Assembly (NCBI GenBank): GCA_039807745.1
Contig: JBDHRV010000129.1
Location: 1 to 10,199, forward strand
Direction: 5' to 3'
DNA: 10,199 bases
Source of the DNA: JAEUMW01 sp039807745
GTDB taxonomy: Bacteria > Pseudomonadota > Gammaproteobacteria > Burkholderiales > JAEUMW01
In this document: positions 1-8,010 of the stretch, in pieces
Numbering within the stretch: position 1 is the stretch's first letter
Layout of the letters: each line of letters starts with the position of its first letter
Translations under genes and position numbers: made by a program
The notes under the pieces: generated by a model
Told to the model about the DNA's origin: nothing
Seen by the model: the letters and a program-made list of their open reading frames with translations, nothing else
The model's database searches: none

Positions 1-109
1 AAGGGCACGGCGAGGTCGGGGGACTCGGAAGCGAGGACAGCCGCGGGCCATGCTACCATGCGCCCGCTCCCCCTCCCTCCTCTCTCCTCGCCCCTCCCGG
101 ACGTTAGCC

Positions 110-592
110 GTGACCCCCGTCCTCCTCTGGATTCTCGCGGCCGTGCTCGTGATCGTGGGCGTGGCCGGGACGGTCGTGCCGATGCTGCCGGGGACGCCGG
201 TCGTGTTCGCGGGTTTGCTGCTGGCGGCGTGGATCGACGACTTCACGCGCGTGGGCACGACGCCTCTCGCGGTGCTGGGCGTGCTGACCGCGCTGTCGCT
301 GCTGGTCGACTTCGCCGCATCAATCCTGGGAGCGCAGCGCGCGGGTGCGACCCGCGCCGCGGTGACGGGCGCGGCGCTGGGCGCCGTGGTCGGGCTCTTC
401 TTCGGCCTGGCGGGGCTGATCCTCGGTCCCTTCGTGGGCGCGTTCCTGGGCCAGTACCTCGCCACGCGCGATTTCGCCCGGTCCGGCAAGGCGGGATGGG
501 GCACACTGCTCGGCTTCATCGCCGGCAGTCTCGCGAAAGTGGTGCTGGCGATCGCGATGGTGATCATCTTCGCGGTGGCATACTTCTCCTGA
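110..592 (+). CDS. DUF456 family small integral membrane protein
   Basis: The product is a 160-residue, very hydrophobic protein resembling the DUF456 family, whose biochemical role is unknown. It shows the family's N-terminal hydrophobic helix followed by a Pro/Gly-rich turn (VVPMLPGTP, residues 22-30) and a second helix ending in AAW. There is a hydrophobic stretch near residues 53-75, then Gly-rich helices at about 85-115 (GLILGPFVGAFLG) and 130-158. I prefer the GTG at 110: it gives the usual family length and starts directly at the first membrane helix, with GGA eight bases upstream. An in-frame ATG at 50 would add 20 Arg/Ser/Pro-rich residues of low-complexity look. The gene stands alone: 75 bases holding an inverted repeat separate it from the next gene. 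Family assignment is fairly sure, the start less so. Confidence 0.8.
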   Translation: MTPVLLWILAAVLVIVGVAGTVVPMLPGTPVVFAGLLLAAWIDDFTRVGTTPLAVLGVLTALSLLVDFAASILGAQRAGATRAAVTGAALGAVVGLFFGLAGLILGPFVGAFLGQYLATRDFARSGKAGWGTLLGFIAGSLAKVVLAIAMVIIFAVAYFS

Positions 593-602
593 TTCAGGGA
601 GC

Positions 603-643
603 GCGGGAGGGATGATCGCGGCGACCCTCATCCCCCTTCCCGC
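603..643. repeat. Bulged 13-bp inverted repeat in the DUF456-NYN gap
   Basis: The left arm (603-615, GCGGGA then GGGATGA) pairs with TCATCCC (628-634) and TCCCGC (638-643). The right arm carries a 3-base bulge (CCT, 635-637), and the loop is 12 bases. It begins 11 bases after the DUF456 stop. There is no T-tract after it, only a C-rich run up to the NYN start, so it is not a canonical intrinsic terminator. It could slow or terminate transcription, protect a 3' end, or lie in the NYN leader. The pairing is seen; the role is inference. Confidence 0.5.
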
Positions 644-667
644 CTCCCCCTTCCCCCATGGAATCCA

Positions 668-1513
668 ATGACCTCGACATCCGAAACCCAGAGCATGGCC
701 GTATTCTGCGACTACGAGAACGTCGCACTCGGCGTGCGCGACGCGAAGTACGAAAAGTTCGACATCAAGAAAGTGCTCGAGCGGCTGCTGCTCAAGGGCA
801 GCATCATCGTGAAGAAGGCGTATTGCGACTGGGCCCGCTACAAGGACGCCAAGAAACCGATGCACGAGGCGGCGTTCGAGCTGATCGACATTCCTCACGT
901 GCGCCAGTCCGGCAAGAATTCCGCCGACATCCGCATGGTGGTGGACGCGCTCGACCTCTGCTACACCAAGTCGCACGTGACGACGTTCGTGCTCATCACG
1001 GGCGACTCGGACTTCTCGCCGCTCGTGTCGAAGCTGCGCGAGAATGCGAAGACCGTGATCGGCGTCGGCGTGAAGAACTCGACGTCCGACCTGCTGATTT
1101 CCAACTGCGACGAGTTCATCTATTACGACGACCTCGTGCGCGTGCAGCCGAAGAAGAAAGCGGCGACGCGCAAGAAGGCCGCGCCCAAGACCGCGCCGGC
1201 GGGCGAGACGCCGGCCGAGGCCGCGAAACCCGAAGTGGTAAAGTCGGAGGAGGAGAAGAAGCAGGACGTCCTGGACCTCGTGATGGAGACGATCGAGGCG
1301 ATGTTCTCCGAGCGCGCGGAGGACGAAAAGATCTGGGGCTCGATGGTGAAGCAGACGCTGCGTCGCCGCCAACCCGGCTTCAACGAGTCCTACCACGGGT
1401 TCAGCTCGTTCGGCAAACTGCTGGACGAGCTCGAGTCGCGCAAACTGCTCGAGCTCGAGCACGACGAGAAGTCCGGGGGGGTCGTGATCAGGGGCTTCAA
1501 TCCGGACTACTGA
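668..1513 (+). CDS. NYN-domain protein with C-terminal LOTUS/OST-HTH domain (putative RNase or RNA-binding protein)
   Basis: This 281-residue cytoplasmic protein has an N-terminal NYN (PIN-like, LabA-type) domain at about 10-158. Its acidic residues are intact: D15 in FCDYENV, D87 and D93 in SADIRMVVDAL, and D113/D115 in ITGDSDFSPLV. In NYN/PIN nucleases such residues bind the metal that cleaves RNA. A flexible Lys/Ala/Pro/Glu linker (about 160-198) leads to a LOTUS/OST-HTH domain (about 199-277) with the typical VKQTLRRRQPGFNESYHGFSSF-like stretch spanning residues 227-248. LOTUS domains are RNA or partner binding modules. The pairing is a known bacterial architecture, but the substrate is unknown. 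I chose ATG 668 (GGAA five to seven bases upstream); ATG 695 (M10) would still keep the domain. cstA starts 31 bases after the stop. Domain calls are confident; nuclease activity is inferred. Confidence 0.88.
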   Translation: MTSTSETQSMAVFCDYENVALGVRDAKYEKFDIKKVLERLLLKGSIIVKKAYCDWARYKDAKKPMHEAAFELIDIPHVRQSGKNSADIRMVVDALDLCYTKSHVTTFVLITGDSDFSPLVSKLRENAKTVIGVGVKNSTSDLLISNCDEFIYYDDLVRVQPKKKAATRKKAAPKTAPAGETPAEAAKPEVVKSEEEKKQDVLDLVMETIEAMFSERAEDEKIWGSMVKQTLRRRQPGFNESYHGFSSFGKLLDELESRKLLELEHDEKSGGVVIRGFNPDY

Positions 1514-1526
1514 AGCGCACGATCGA

Positions 1527-1540
1527 GCGATCGGGATCGC
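1527..1540. promoter_or_regulatory. Palindrome covering the cstA ribosome binding site
   Basis: GCGATC (1527-1532), GG, GATCGC (1535-1540) is a perfect inverted repeat with a two-base centre. As RNA it can fold into a 5-bp stem with a CGGG tetraloop. The likely Shine-Dalgarno bases GGGA (1533-1536) lie in its loop and inner arm, eight bases before the GTG start of cstA. It could be a protein-binding site or modulate translation, but chance in GC-rich DNA is possible. Confidence 0.3.
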
Positions 1541-1544
1541 ACGC

Positions 1545-3623
<2,079 letters not shown>

Positions 3624-3659
3624 CGCGCGCCGAACGAGGCGACGCACACAATTCAAGCG

Positions 3660-3665
3660 AAGGAG
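3660..3665 (+). promoter_or_regulatory. Strong ribosome binding site of qorA
   Basis: AAGGAG lies seven bases before ATG 3673 and fixes that start. It is much stronger than the ribosome sites of the genes to the left, suggesting qorA is well translated in its own right. Confidence 0.8.
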
Positions 3666-3672
3666 ACATCCA

Positions 3673-4647
3673 ATGGCCAAGGCGATTCGCATCCACCAGC
3701 CCGGCGGACCCGAAGTCCTGCAACTGGAGGACCTCGAGGTCGGCGCGCCCGGTGACGGTCAGGTCCGCATCCGGCAAACCGCGATCGGCATCAACTACAT
3801 CGACACCTACCACCGCACCGGGGCCTATCCGCTGCCCCTGCCGACGGGCATCGGGCTGGAAGGTGCCGGCGTGGTCGAGGCGGCAGGGCCCGGTGTGATC
3901 GATCTCCGGCCAGGGGATCGCGTCGCCTACGCGGGCGGACCGGTCGGCGCGTATGCGACCGAGCGGCTGATGCCCGCGGACCGGCTGGTGAAGGTGCCCG
4001 ACGGCATCGGCGACCAGCAGGCGGCGGGGATGATGCTGAAGGGCATGACCGCGGAGTATCTGATCCGGCGCACGTTTCCGGTGAAGGCAGGCGACACCGT
4101 GCTGTGGCACGCGGCGGCGGGCGGCGTCGGGCTGATCGCGTGCCAGTGGCTGAAGGCCCGCGGCGCGCATGTGATCGGAACGGTCGGCAGCGACGAGAAG
4201 GCCGCGCTGGCGAAAGCCCACGGTTGCGAGTTTCCGGTGGTCTACACCCGCGAGGATTTCGTGGCGCGTGTGAAGGAGATCACGGGCGGCAAGGGCGTCC
4301 CTGTAGTCTATGACTCGGTGGGCAAGGACACTTTCGCGCGCTCCATCGACTGCCTGAGCCCGCGCGGTATGCTGGTGCTCTTCGGCGCCGCGTCGGGGCC
4401 GGTGCCGCCGCTCGATTCGCAGATCCTCGCGCAGAAGGGCTCCCTCTTCCTGACGCGCCCGACGCTCTTCACCTACACCGCCAGCCGTGAAGACCTCGTC
4501 CTCAGCGCGACGAGCCTGTTCGACGTGGTCCGTTCCGGTCAGGTCAAGATCGAGGTAAGCCGCACGTATCCGCTCGCGCAAGCGCAGCAGGCACACCGCG
4601 ATCTGGAGAGCCGCAAGACCACGGGCTCATTGCTGCTCCTGCCCTGA
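3673..4647 (+). CDS. qorA: NADPH:quinone oxidoreductase, zinc-free MDR family (QorA type)
   Basis: This soluble 324-residue enzyme reduces quinones with NADPH, probably in one-electron steps as in the zeta-crystallin/QOR family. It matches E. coli QorA (about 327 residues) along its length. Landmarks are GGPEVLQ near the N-terminus, AIGINYIDTYHRTGAYP (38-53), the GLEGAGVVEAAGPGV stretch (61-75), and the nucleotide-binding loop HAAAGGVGLIACQWLKA (146-162). They continue with the EITGGKGVPVVYDSVGKDT stretch (202-220), QKGSLFLTRPTL and the C-terminal LESRKTTGSLLL. The cysteines that bind structural zinc in alcohol dehydrogenases are absent, as expected. The start follows a strong AAGGAG, and the gene begins 49 bases after cstA. 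Its last 21 bases overlap the 3' end of the opposing AI-2E gene. The family is sure; the physiological quinone is not known. Confidence 0.94.
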   Translation: MAKAIRIHQPGGPEVLQLEDLEVGAPGDGQVRIRQTAIGINYIDTYHRTGAYPLPLPTGIGLEGAGVVEAAGPGVIDLRPGDRVAYAGGPVGAYATERLMPADRLVKVPDGIGDQQAAGMMLKGMTAEYLIRRTFPVKAGDTVLWHAAAGGVGLIACQWLKARGAHVIGTVGSDEKAALAKAHGCEFPVVYTREDFVARVKEITGGKGVPVVYDSVGKDTFARSIDCLSPRGMLVLFGAASGPVPPLDSQILAQKGSLFLTRPTLFTYTASREDLVLSATSLFDVVRSGQVKIEVSRTYPLAQAQQAHRDLESRKTTGSLLLLP

Positions 4648-5748
4648 CTTCGGGGACGTCTTCTCGACTGCGCTGCGAATCGGCACCGGCGACCCCGTCG
4701 ACTGCGGAAGGCGGGACGAGGCGAGCCACCACTGGCCCACGCCCCAGCCCACGGCGAGGAAGATCGGCCCGAGAAAGACGCCGACGAAGCCGAACGCGAG
4801 CACGCCGCCGAACACGCCGAGCAGCACCAGCGCGAACGGCAGCTTGGCGCCGCGGCTGATGAGGAGCGGCTTCACGATGTTGTCGATGCCGCTGATGACG
4901 AAGAAGCCCCACAGCGCCATGAAGACCGCCCAGCCGATCTCGTCCTGATTGACGAGCCAGATGGTGGCCGCACCCCACACCAGCGGCGGCCCGACCGGGA
5001 TGAGCGAGAGCAGGAACGTGAGCGCGCCGAGCAGCAGCGCCCACGGCACGCCCGCGATGAGGAAACCGACCGTGGCGATCAGCCCCTGGGCGAGTGCCGT
5101 CCCCAGGATGCCGTACACCACGCCGACGATGGTGGCATTGATGGTTTCCAGCACCTCGTCGCCCACCGGGCCGGCAACGCGCTCCAGCGCGCCGCGCGCG
5201 GCCTCCCGCAAGGCGTCGCCGTCGCGAAAGAGAAAAAACGCCACGAAAACGGCGAGGGTCAGTTGCAGCAGCCCCTGGCCGAGCCCCTTGCCGACCGCGA
5301 GCAGCAGCCGCTGGGCCGGATCGAGGAACTGTTTCAGGAACGTCGCCATTTCTTCGCGGCTTGCCGCCAGGCGATGCCAGTAGGCGTCCAGCTGGCCGCC
5401 CACCACCGGGAGCGTCTTGAGCCAGTCCGGCGGCCCGGACGGTGCTGCGGCGAGCCACTCCTTGATCGTTCCGACCAACTCCGGTGCGTTCTTCCCGAGG
5501 CTTGCGGCGAGCAGCACCACCGGCGTGATCACGAGCGCCGCGAAGAGCAGCGACATCGCGAGCGCCGCGAGCGTCGAGCGTTGCCGTAACGCCGCCCGCA
5601 GCCGCAAATAGAGCGGCCACGTCGACACGGCGATCACCACCGCGAAGAGCAGCGCCGTGATGAACGGCTGCAGCACGAGAAAGCAGCCGACCACCAGCAG
5701 GAAGGCCGCGACCGGGCGCGCGTAGGTCTCGAAGTGGCGCGTCGTCAT
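4627..5748 (-). CDS. AI-2E family transporter (UPF0118; PerM/YdiK-like membrane protein)
   Basis: This is a 373-residue inner-membrane protein of the AI-2E exporter superfamily. The family is named for TqsA, but most members have other or unknown roles, including proposed ion/H+ antiport. It shows paired N-terminal helices (about 11-48), a third helix (about 60-83) and a polar stretch (84-145) containing the PPDWLKTLPVVGGQL segment. It also has FFLFRDGD (171-178), INATIVGVVYGILGTALAQG (203-222), LLSLIPVGPP (247-256), SGIDNIVKPLLISRG (286-300) and a final hydrophobic region with FLGPIFLAV (325-333). FRDGD and the IDN...KPL motif are typical of the family. The tail (345-373) is polar and disordered-looking. 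ATG 5748 gives the expected N-terminus, though the upstream ribosome site is weak. It is divergent from the DUF4331 gene and convergent with qorA, with a 21-base 3' overlap. The substrate is unknown. Confidence 0.92.
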   Translation of the reverse strand: MTTRHFETYARPVAAFLLVVGCFLVLQPFITALLFAVVIAVSTWPLYLRLRAALRQRSTLAALAMSLLFAALVITPVVLLAASLGKNAPELVGTIKEWLAAAPSGPPDWLKTLPVVGGQLDAYWHRLAASREEMATFLKQFLDPAQRLLLAVGKGLGQGLLQLTLAVFVAFFLFRDGDALREAARGALERVAGPVGDEVLETINATIVGVVYGILGTALAQGLIATVGFLIAGVPWALLLGALTFLLSLIPVGPPLVWGAATIWLVNQDEIGWAVFMALWGFFVISGIDNIVKPLLISRGAKLPFALVLLGVFGGVLAFGFVGVFLGPIFLAVGWGVGQWWLASSRLPQSTGSPVPIRSAVEKTSPKSGQEQQ

Positions 5749-5992
5749 GGTCGACCCGGGGTGCGGAAGGACATGCGTCGAGTGTAGGGGTGCGCGGGTG
5801 GAGTGTCCACGGCGGCACGTCGGCGCCGCCCAAATCCAAAATCATGGCGGCGGCGTATTGCGATCTGGTGGCACGGAAACGGACTCGAGAACCCGCTGTC
5901 CGGAGCCGCCCCAACCATTTCGACAACACGAACCGGGAGCGGGTATCCACCCGTGGACCTGCGCTTCCGATGACGCGAACAAGGAGAGTCTC
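5749..5992. promoter_or_regulatory. Divergent intergenic region, AI-2E gene / DUF4331 gene
   Basis: These 244 bases separate two divergently read genes and should hold both promoters. They are less GC-biased than the coding DNA around them and carry no convincing gene. I see no clear sigma-70 -35/-10 pair. A GAAC element with GTC about 16 bases on (near 5870-5910) loosely recalls extracytoplasmic-function sigma promoters, but is too weak to call. The only firm element is the ribosome site at the right end. Confidence 0.4.
5981..5988 (+). promoter_or_regulatory. Ribosome binding site deciding the DUF4331 start
   Basis: AAGGAGAG lies just upstream of ATG 5993, with six bases between AAGGAG and the start codon. 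It places the start directly before a signal peptide and argues against the longer open frame that extends left to about 5747. Confidence 0.85.
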
Positions 5993-7621
5993 ATGCATCG
6001 ACACACCGGACTGGCTGCCGCGCTCCTGACATGCGTCGGACTGACTGCAACGGGCGCGAGTCTCGCCGCGAGTCACCGCGAAGCGCCCGGCGTTGCCGCC
6101 GACCCGACCGCCGACATCACCGATGTCTACGCCTTCGTGAGCTACGACGCCACCAATCTCGCGCGGGCCAGGGAGCACCGTCGCGTCACGTTCATCATGA
6201 ACGTGGTCCCCGGGCAGAACCCGGCCGACGGCCCCAACTACTTCAACTTCGGCGACGACGTGGTGTACCGCATCAACGTCGACAACGACCGCGACGGCAA
6301 GGCGGACGACGTCGTCTACGAGTTCCGCTTCAAGACCGAGAACCGGCCGATCGGGGGGCGCGGCGGGCTCACCTCGCCGGTGCCCTACCTCGGCAACCCC
6401 AAGATTCCCCCGGATGCACCTCTCGGGGGTATCACGAACCTCGACGGTCCCGGCTCCGAGGGCCTGACCCGGCGCCAGATCTACTCCGTCACCGAGATCC
6501 GCGGGCACCGGCGCACCGAACTCTTCGGCGGCAGGACGCTCGTCGCGGTCCCGTCGAACGTCGGTTCGGCGACCATGCCGAACTACGAAGGTCTCGCGGC
6601 GCAGGGGATCTATTCCGGCCGCTGCGGCGACGGCACCGAGGGCGTGCGAGTATTCGCCGGGCAGCGCGCCGAGACCTTCTACATCGACCTCGGCGGCGTG
6701 TTCGACACCCTGAACCTGCGCCGGTATCTGCCGCTGCTGACCCAAGCCGAGGACGACGCCAAGCTCAGCAACCCGTTCGGCATCAACCGCTTCGCCAACA
6801 CCAACGTCCACACCATCGCGATCGAGGTGCCGATCAAGTGCGTCACCGCCGATGCCAAGCCGCTGGGCGCGACCGCCAACCCGCTGATCGGCGTCTATGC
6901 CAGCACCAGCCGGTACAAGGAGCGCCCGCGGCGGAGCTGGGACGACGGCGACGATGACTGGGGACATCGCAGCAGCTTCGAAGGTGGCGACGCGGGCAGC
7001 CTGCGACGCGTGAACTACGGCGGCGACCGCGGTTCGCTGGTGCAGGTCGCGCGCATGGGCAACCCGCTCGTGAACGAGCTCATCATCAACACGCCACAGA
7101 AGGACAAGTGGAACGCGTTCGAGCCGGAGGACGAGGCGAAATTCGAGGCCTTCTACAAGAATCCCGTGATCGCTACGGCGCTCTTCCTCGTCTACAAGGT
7201 GCCGATCGTTCCCTTGAACAGCTCGCCGGCCGCGAACCGCACCGACCTCATGAGCATCCTGCTCAAGTACCCGGGCCAGAATCTGCACGGGGACCGCTGC
7301 GGCAGGCCGTGCTCGGAGCTGCTGCGGCTCGATCTCGGCGTCGACCCCACCCGCCCGGAGCACCAGAACCGGCTGGGCGCGGCGCTGAGCGCGGACAAGG
7401 CGGGGTGGCCCAACGGCCGGCGCCCCAACGACGATGTCACGGACATCGCGGTCCGCGTCGTGGGCGGCAACAACTACATTGCCGCCCGGGCGGGTGACGG
7501 GGTGAACTTCCTGCAGGGCGCACCCGGCGCGGGCGGACCTAACGTGACGGCGAACGGGATCGCGAAGAACTTCCCGTTCCTGCCCACGCCATACTCCGGC
7601 AGGGTCGGCGTGACCCAATAG
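5993..7621 (+). CDS. Secreted DUF4331 domain-containing protein
   Basis: The product is a 542-residue exported protein of family DUF4331, for which I know no assigned function. Residues 1-25 form a signal peptide (His/Arg start, hydrophobic core, small residues ASLA), with cleavage probably before ASHREAP, the family's usual mature N-terminus. Then come ADPTADITDVYAFVSY (36-51), an Asp loop D97-N-D-R-D-G-K-A-D-D106 with dockerin/EF-like spacing, and FAGQRAETFYIDLGGVFD (221-238). Further on are the GNPLVNELIIN and KDKWNAFEPEDEAKFEAFY stretches (356-390) and the C-terminal WPNGRRPNDDVTDIAVR motif (472-488). Cys 211, 283, 436 and 440 remain in the mature part and could pair. A low-complexity Asp/Gly-rich insert (about 313-335) interrupts the fold. 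It is divergent from the AI-2E gene and convergent with the small peptide gene. It probably acts in the periplasm or outside; calcium binding is inferred from the loop. Confidence 0.9.
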   Translation: MHRHTGLAAALLTCVGLTATGASLAASHREAPGVAADPTADITDVYAFVSYDATNLARAREHRRVTFIMNVVPGQNPADGPNYFNFGDDVVYRINVDNDRDGKADDVVYEFRFKTENRPIGGRGGLTSPVPYLGNPKIPPDAPLGGITNLDGPGSEGLTRRQIYSVTEIRGHRRTELFGGRTLVAVPSNVGSATMPNYEGLAAQGIYSGRCGDGTEGVRVFAGQRAETFYIDLGGVFDTLNLRRYLPLLTQAEDDAKLSNPFGINRFANTNVHTIAIEVPIKCVTADAKPLGATANPLIGVYASTSRYKERPRRSWDDGDDDWGHRSSFEGGDAGSLRRVNYGGDRGSLVQVARMGNPLVNELIINTPQKDKWNAFEPEDEAKFEAFYKNPVIATALFLVYKVPIVPLNSSPAANRTDLMSILLKYPGQNLHGDRCGRPCSELLRLDLGVDPTRPEHQNRLGAALSADKAGWPNGRRPNDDVTDIAVRVVGGNNYIAARAGDGVNFLQGAPGAGGPNVTANGIAKNFPFLPTPYSGRVGVTQ

Positions 7622-7668
7622 CGGCCCGGATGCTGCCGGCGCCTCGATGCGCGCGACAGCCACGGCAA

Positions 7669-7695
7669 GAAGGGCAGGGACTCCCCCTGCCCTTC
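7669..7695. terminator. Hairpin between convergent genes, possible two-way terminator
   Basis: GAAGGGCAGGG (7669-7679) pairs perfectly over 11 bp with CCCTGCCCTTC (7685-7695) around a 5-base loop. It lies 47 bases past the DUF4331 stop and 19 bases past the stop of the opposing peptide gene. On the minus strand it is followed by TTGCC, on the plus strand by CCG, so neither side has a good T-tract. Position and stem strength favour a shared terminator or 3'-end stabiliser; intrinsic termination is not proven. Confidence 0.6.
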
Positions 7696-7714
7696 CCGTG
7701 CCCCGGAGAACGCG

Positions 7715-7882
7715 TTACTTCTTCGGCTCCGGCTTCTTTTCCTCTTGTTTGCCGTCGGTCTTCTTCGTATCGGTTTTCTTGTCCTTGTCGTCCATTTTCG
7801 CGCCGGCGTGCGAAGCAGCGAAGACCGCGGTCGTGGAGACCGCAAGCAAGCCTGCTACGACGAATGCAAAGAGTTTACGCAT
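7715..7882 (-). CDS. Small exported Lys/Asp-rich peptide (55 residues)
   Basis: This is a 55-residue protein with a textbook signal peptide: MRKL, a hydrophobic core FAFVVAGLLAVSTTAV, then FAA, with cleavage predicted after residue 22 or 23. The mature part (about 32 residues) is almost all charged and polar: one His, Lys/Asp-rich (KMDDKDKKTDTKK), then Lys/Glu/Pro to the end, with no Cys and no aromatic residue. It is probably disordered in the periplasm. It resembles in composition the short MXKDX-repeat exported proteins of betaproteobacteria, without the regular repeat. ATG 7882 is set by GGAGGAG seven bases upstream, and coding is further supported by the signal peptide. It faces the DUF4331 gene across a hairpin and is divergent from the TPR gene. 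I do not recognise a function; metal or polyanion binding, or envelope stress, are guesses. Confidence 0.8.
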   Translation of the reverse strand: MRKLFAFVVAGLLAVSTTAVFAASHAGAKMDDKDKKTDTKKTDGKQEEKKPEPKK

Positions 7883-7889
7883 CGCGGTT

Positions 7890-7896
7890 CTCCTCC
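7890..7896 (-). promoter_or_regulatory. Ribosome binding site of the small peptide gene
   Basis: On the minus strand GGAGGAG precedes ATG 7882 by seven bases. This near-perfect site is the strongest evidence that the short minus-strand gene is real and well translated. Confidence 0.8.
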
Positions 7897-8010
7897 AGGT
7901 CGGTCCAACACGATAATCGGGCTCGTGAAACCCGCACGCCATCTTAGCAGGGCACCCCGCGGATTTGGCAGCGCGCCAGCGACCCGTAAGCGACCCTGGA
8001 CCAATTTTTT
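7897..8010. promoter_or_regulatory. Divergent control region, peptide gene / TPR gene
   Basis: This holds weak promoter-like elements and a tandem repeat. On the minus strand TAAGAT (7946-7941) could be the -10 of the peptide gene, giving a leader of about 50 bases, but no good -35 is seen. On the plus strand TTGGCA (7965-7970) with TAAGCG 16 bases later is a poor sigma-70 pair. AGCGACCC occurs twice (7978-7985 and 7989-7996), 11 bases apart, i.e. one helical turn, followed by six T (8005-8010). If the TPR gene starts at 7925, much of this is also coding. Low confidence for each element. Confidence 0.3.

Noticed and set aside
1447..1460. 14-bp perfect palindrome GCTCGAGCTCGAGC inside the NYN gene
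   Set aside because: It arises from alternating Leu and Glu codons in the LOTUS domain and has no regulatory position.
5805..5958. 8-bp inverted repeat GTCCACGG (5805-5812) / CCGTGGAC (5951-5958)
   Set aside because: The arms are 138 bases apart and short; such pairs are expected by chance in GC-rich DNA.
5747..5992. Upstream in-frame extension of the DUF4331 protein
   Set aside because: The extra 82 residues are low-complexity, lie before the strong ribosome site, and would bury the signal peptide inside the protein.
6026..6037. Possible lipoprotein cysteine (C14) in the DUF4331 signal peptide
   Set aside because: The residues before it (LLT) do not fit a lipobox, which needs Gly, Ala or Ser at -1, and an ordinary cleavage site lies at ASLA-ASH.
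4544..7663. Minus-strand open frame of over 1000 codons
   Set aside because: It crosses the AI-2E gene in another frame and runs antisense to the DUF4331 gene. Its translation is Arg/Ala/Gly/Val-rich without domains, as expected for antisense frames in GC-rich DNA.
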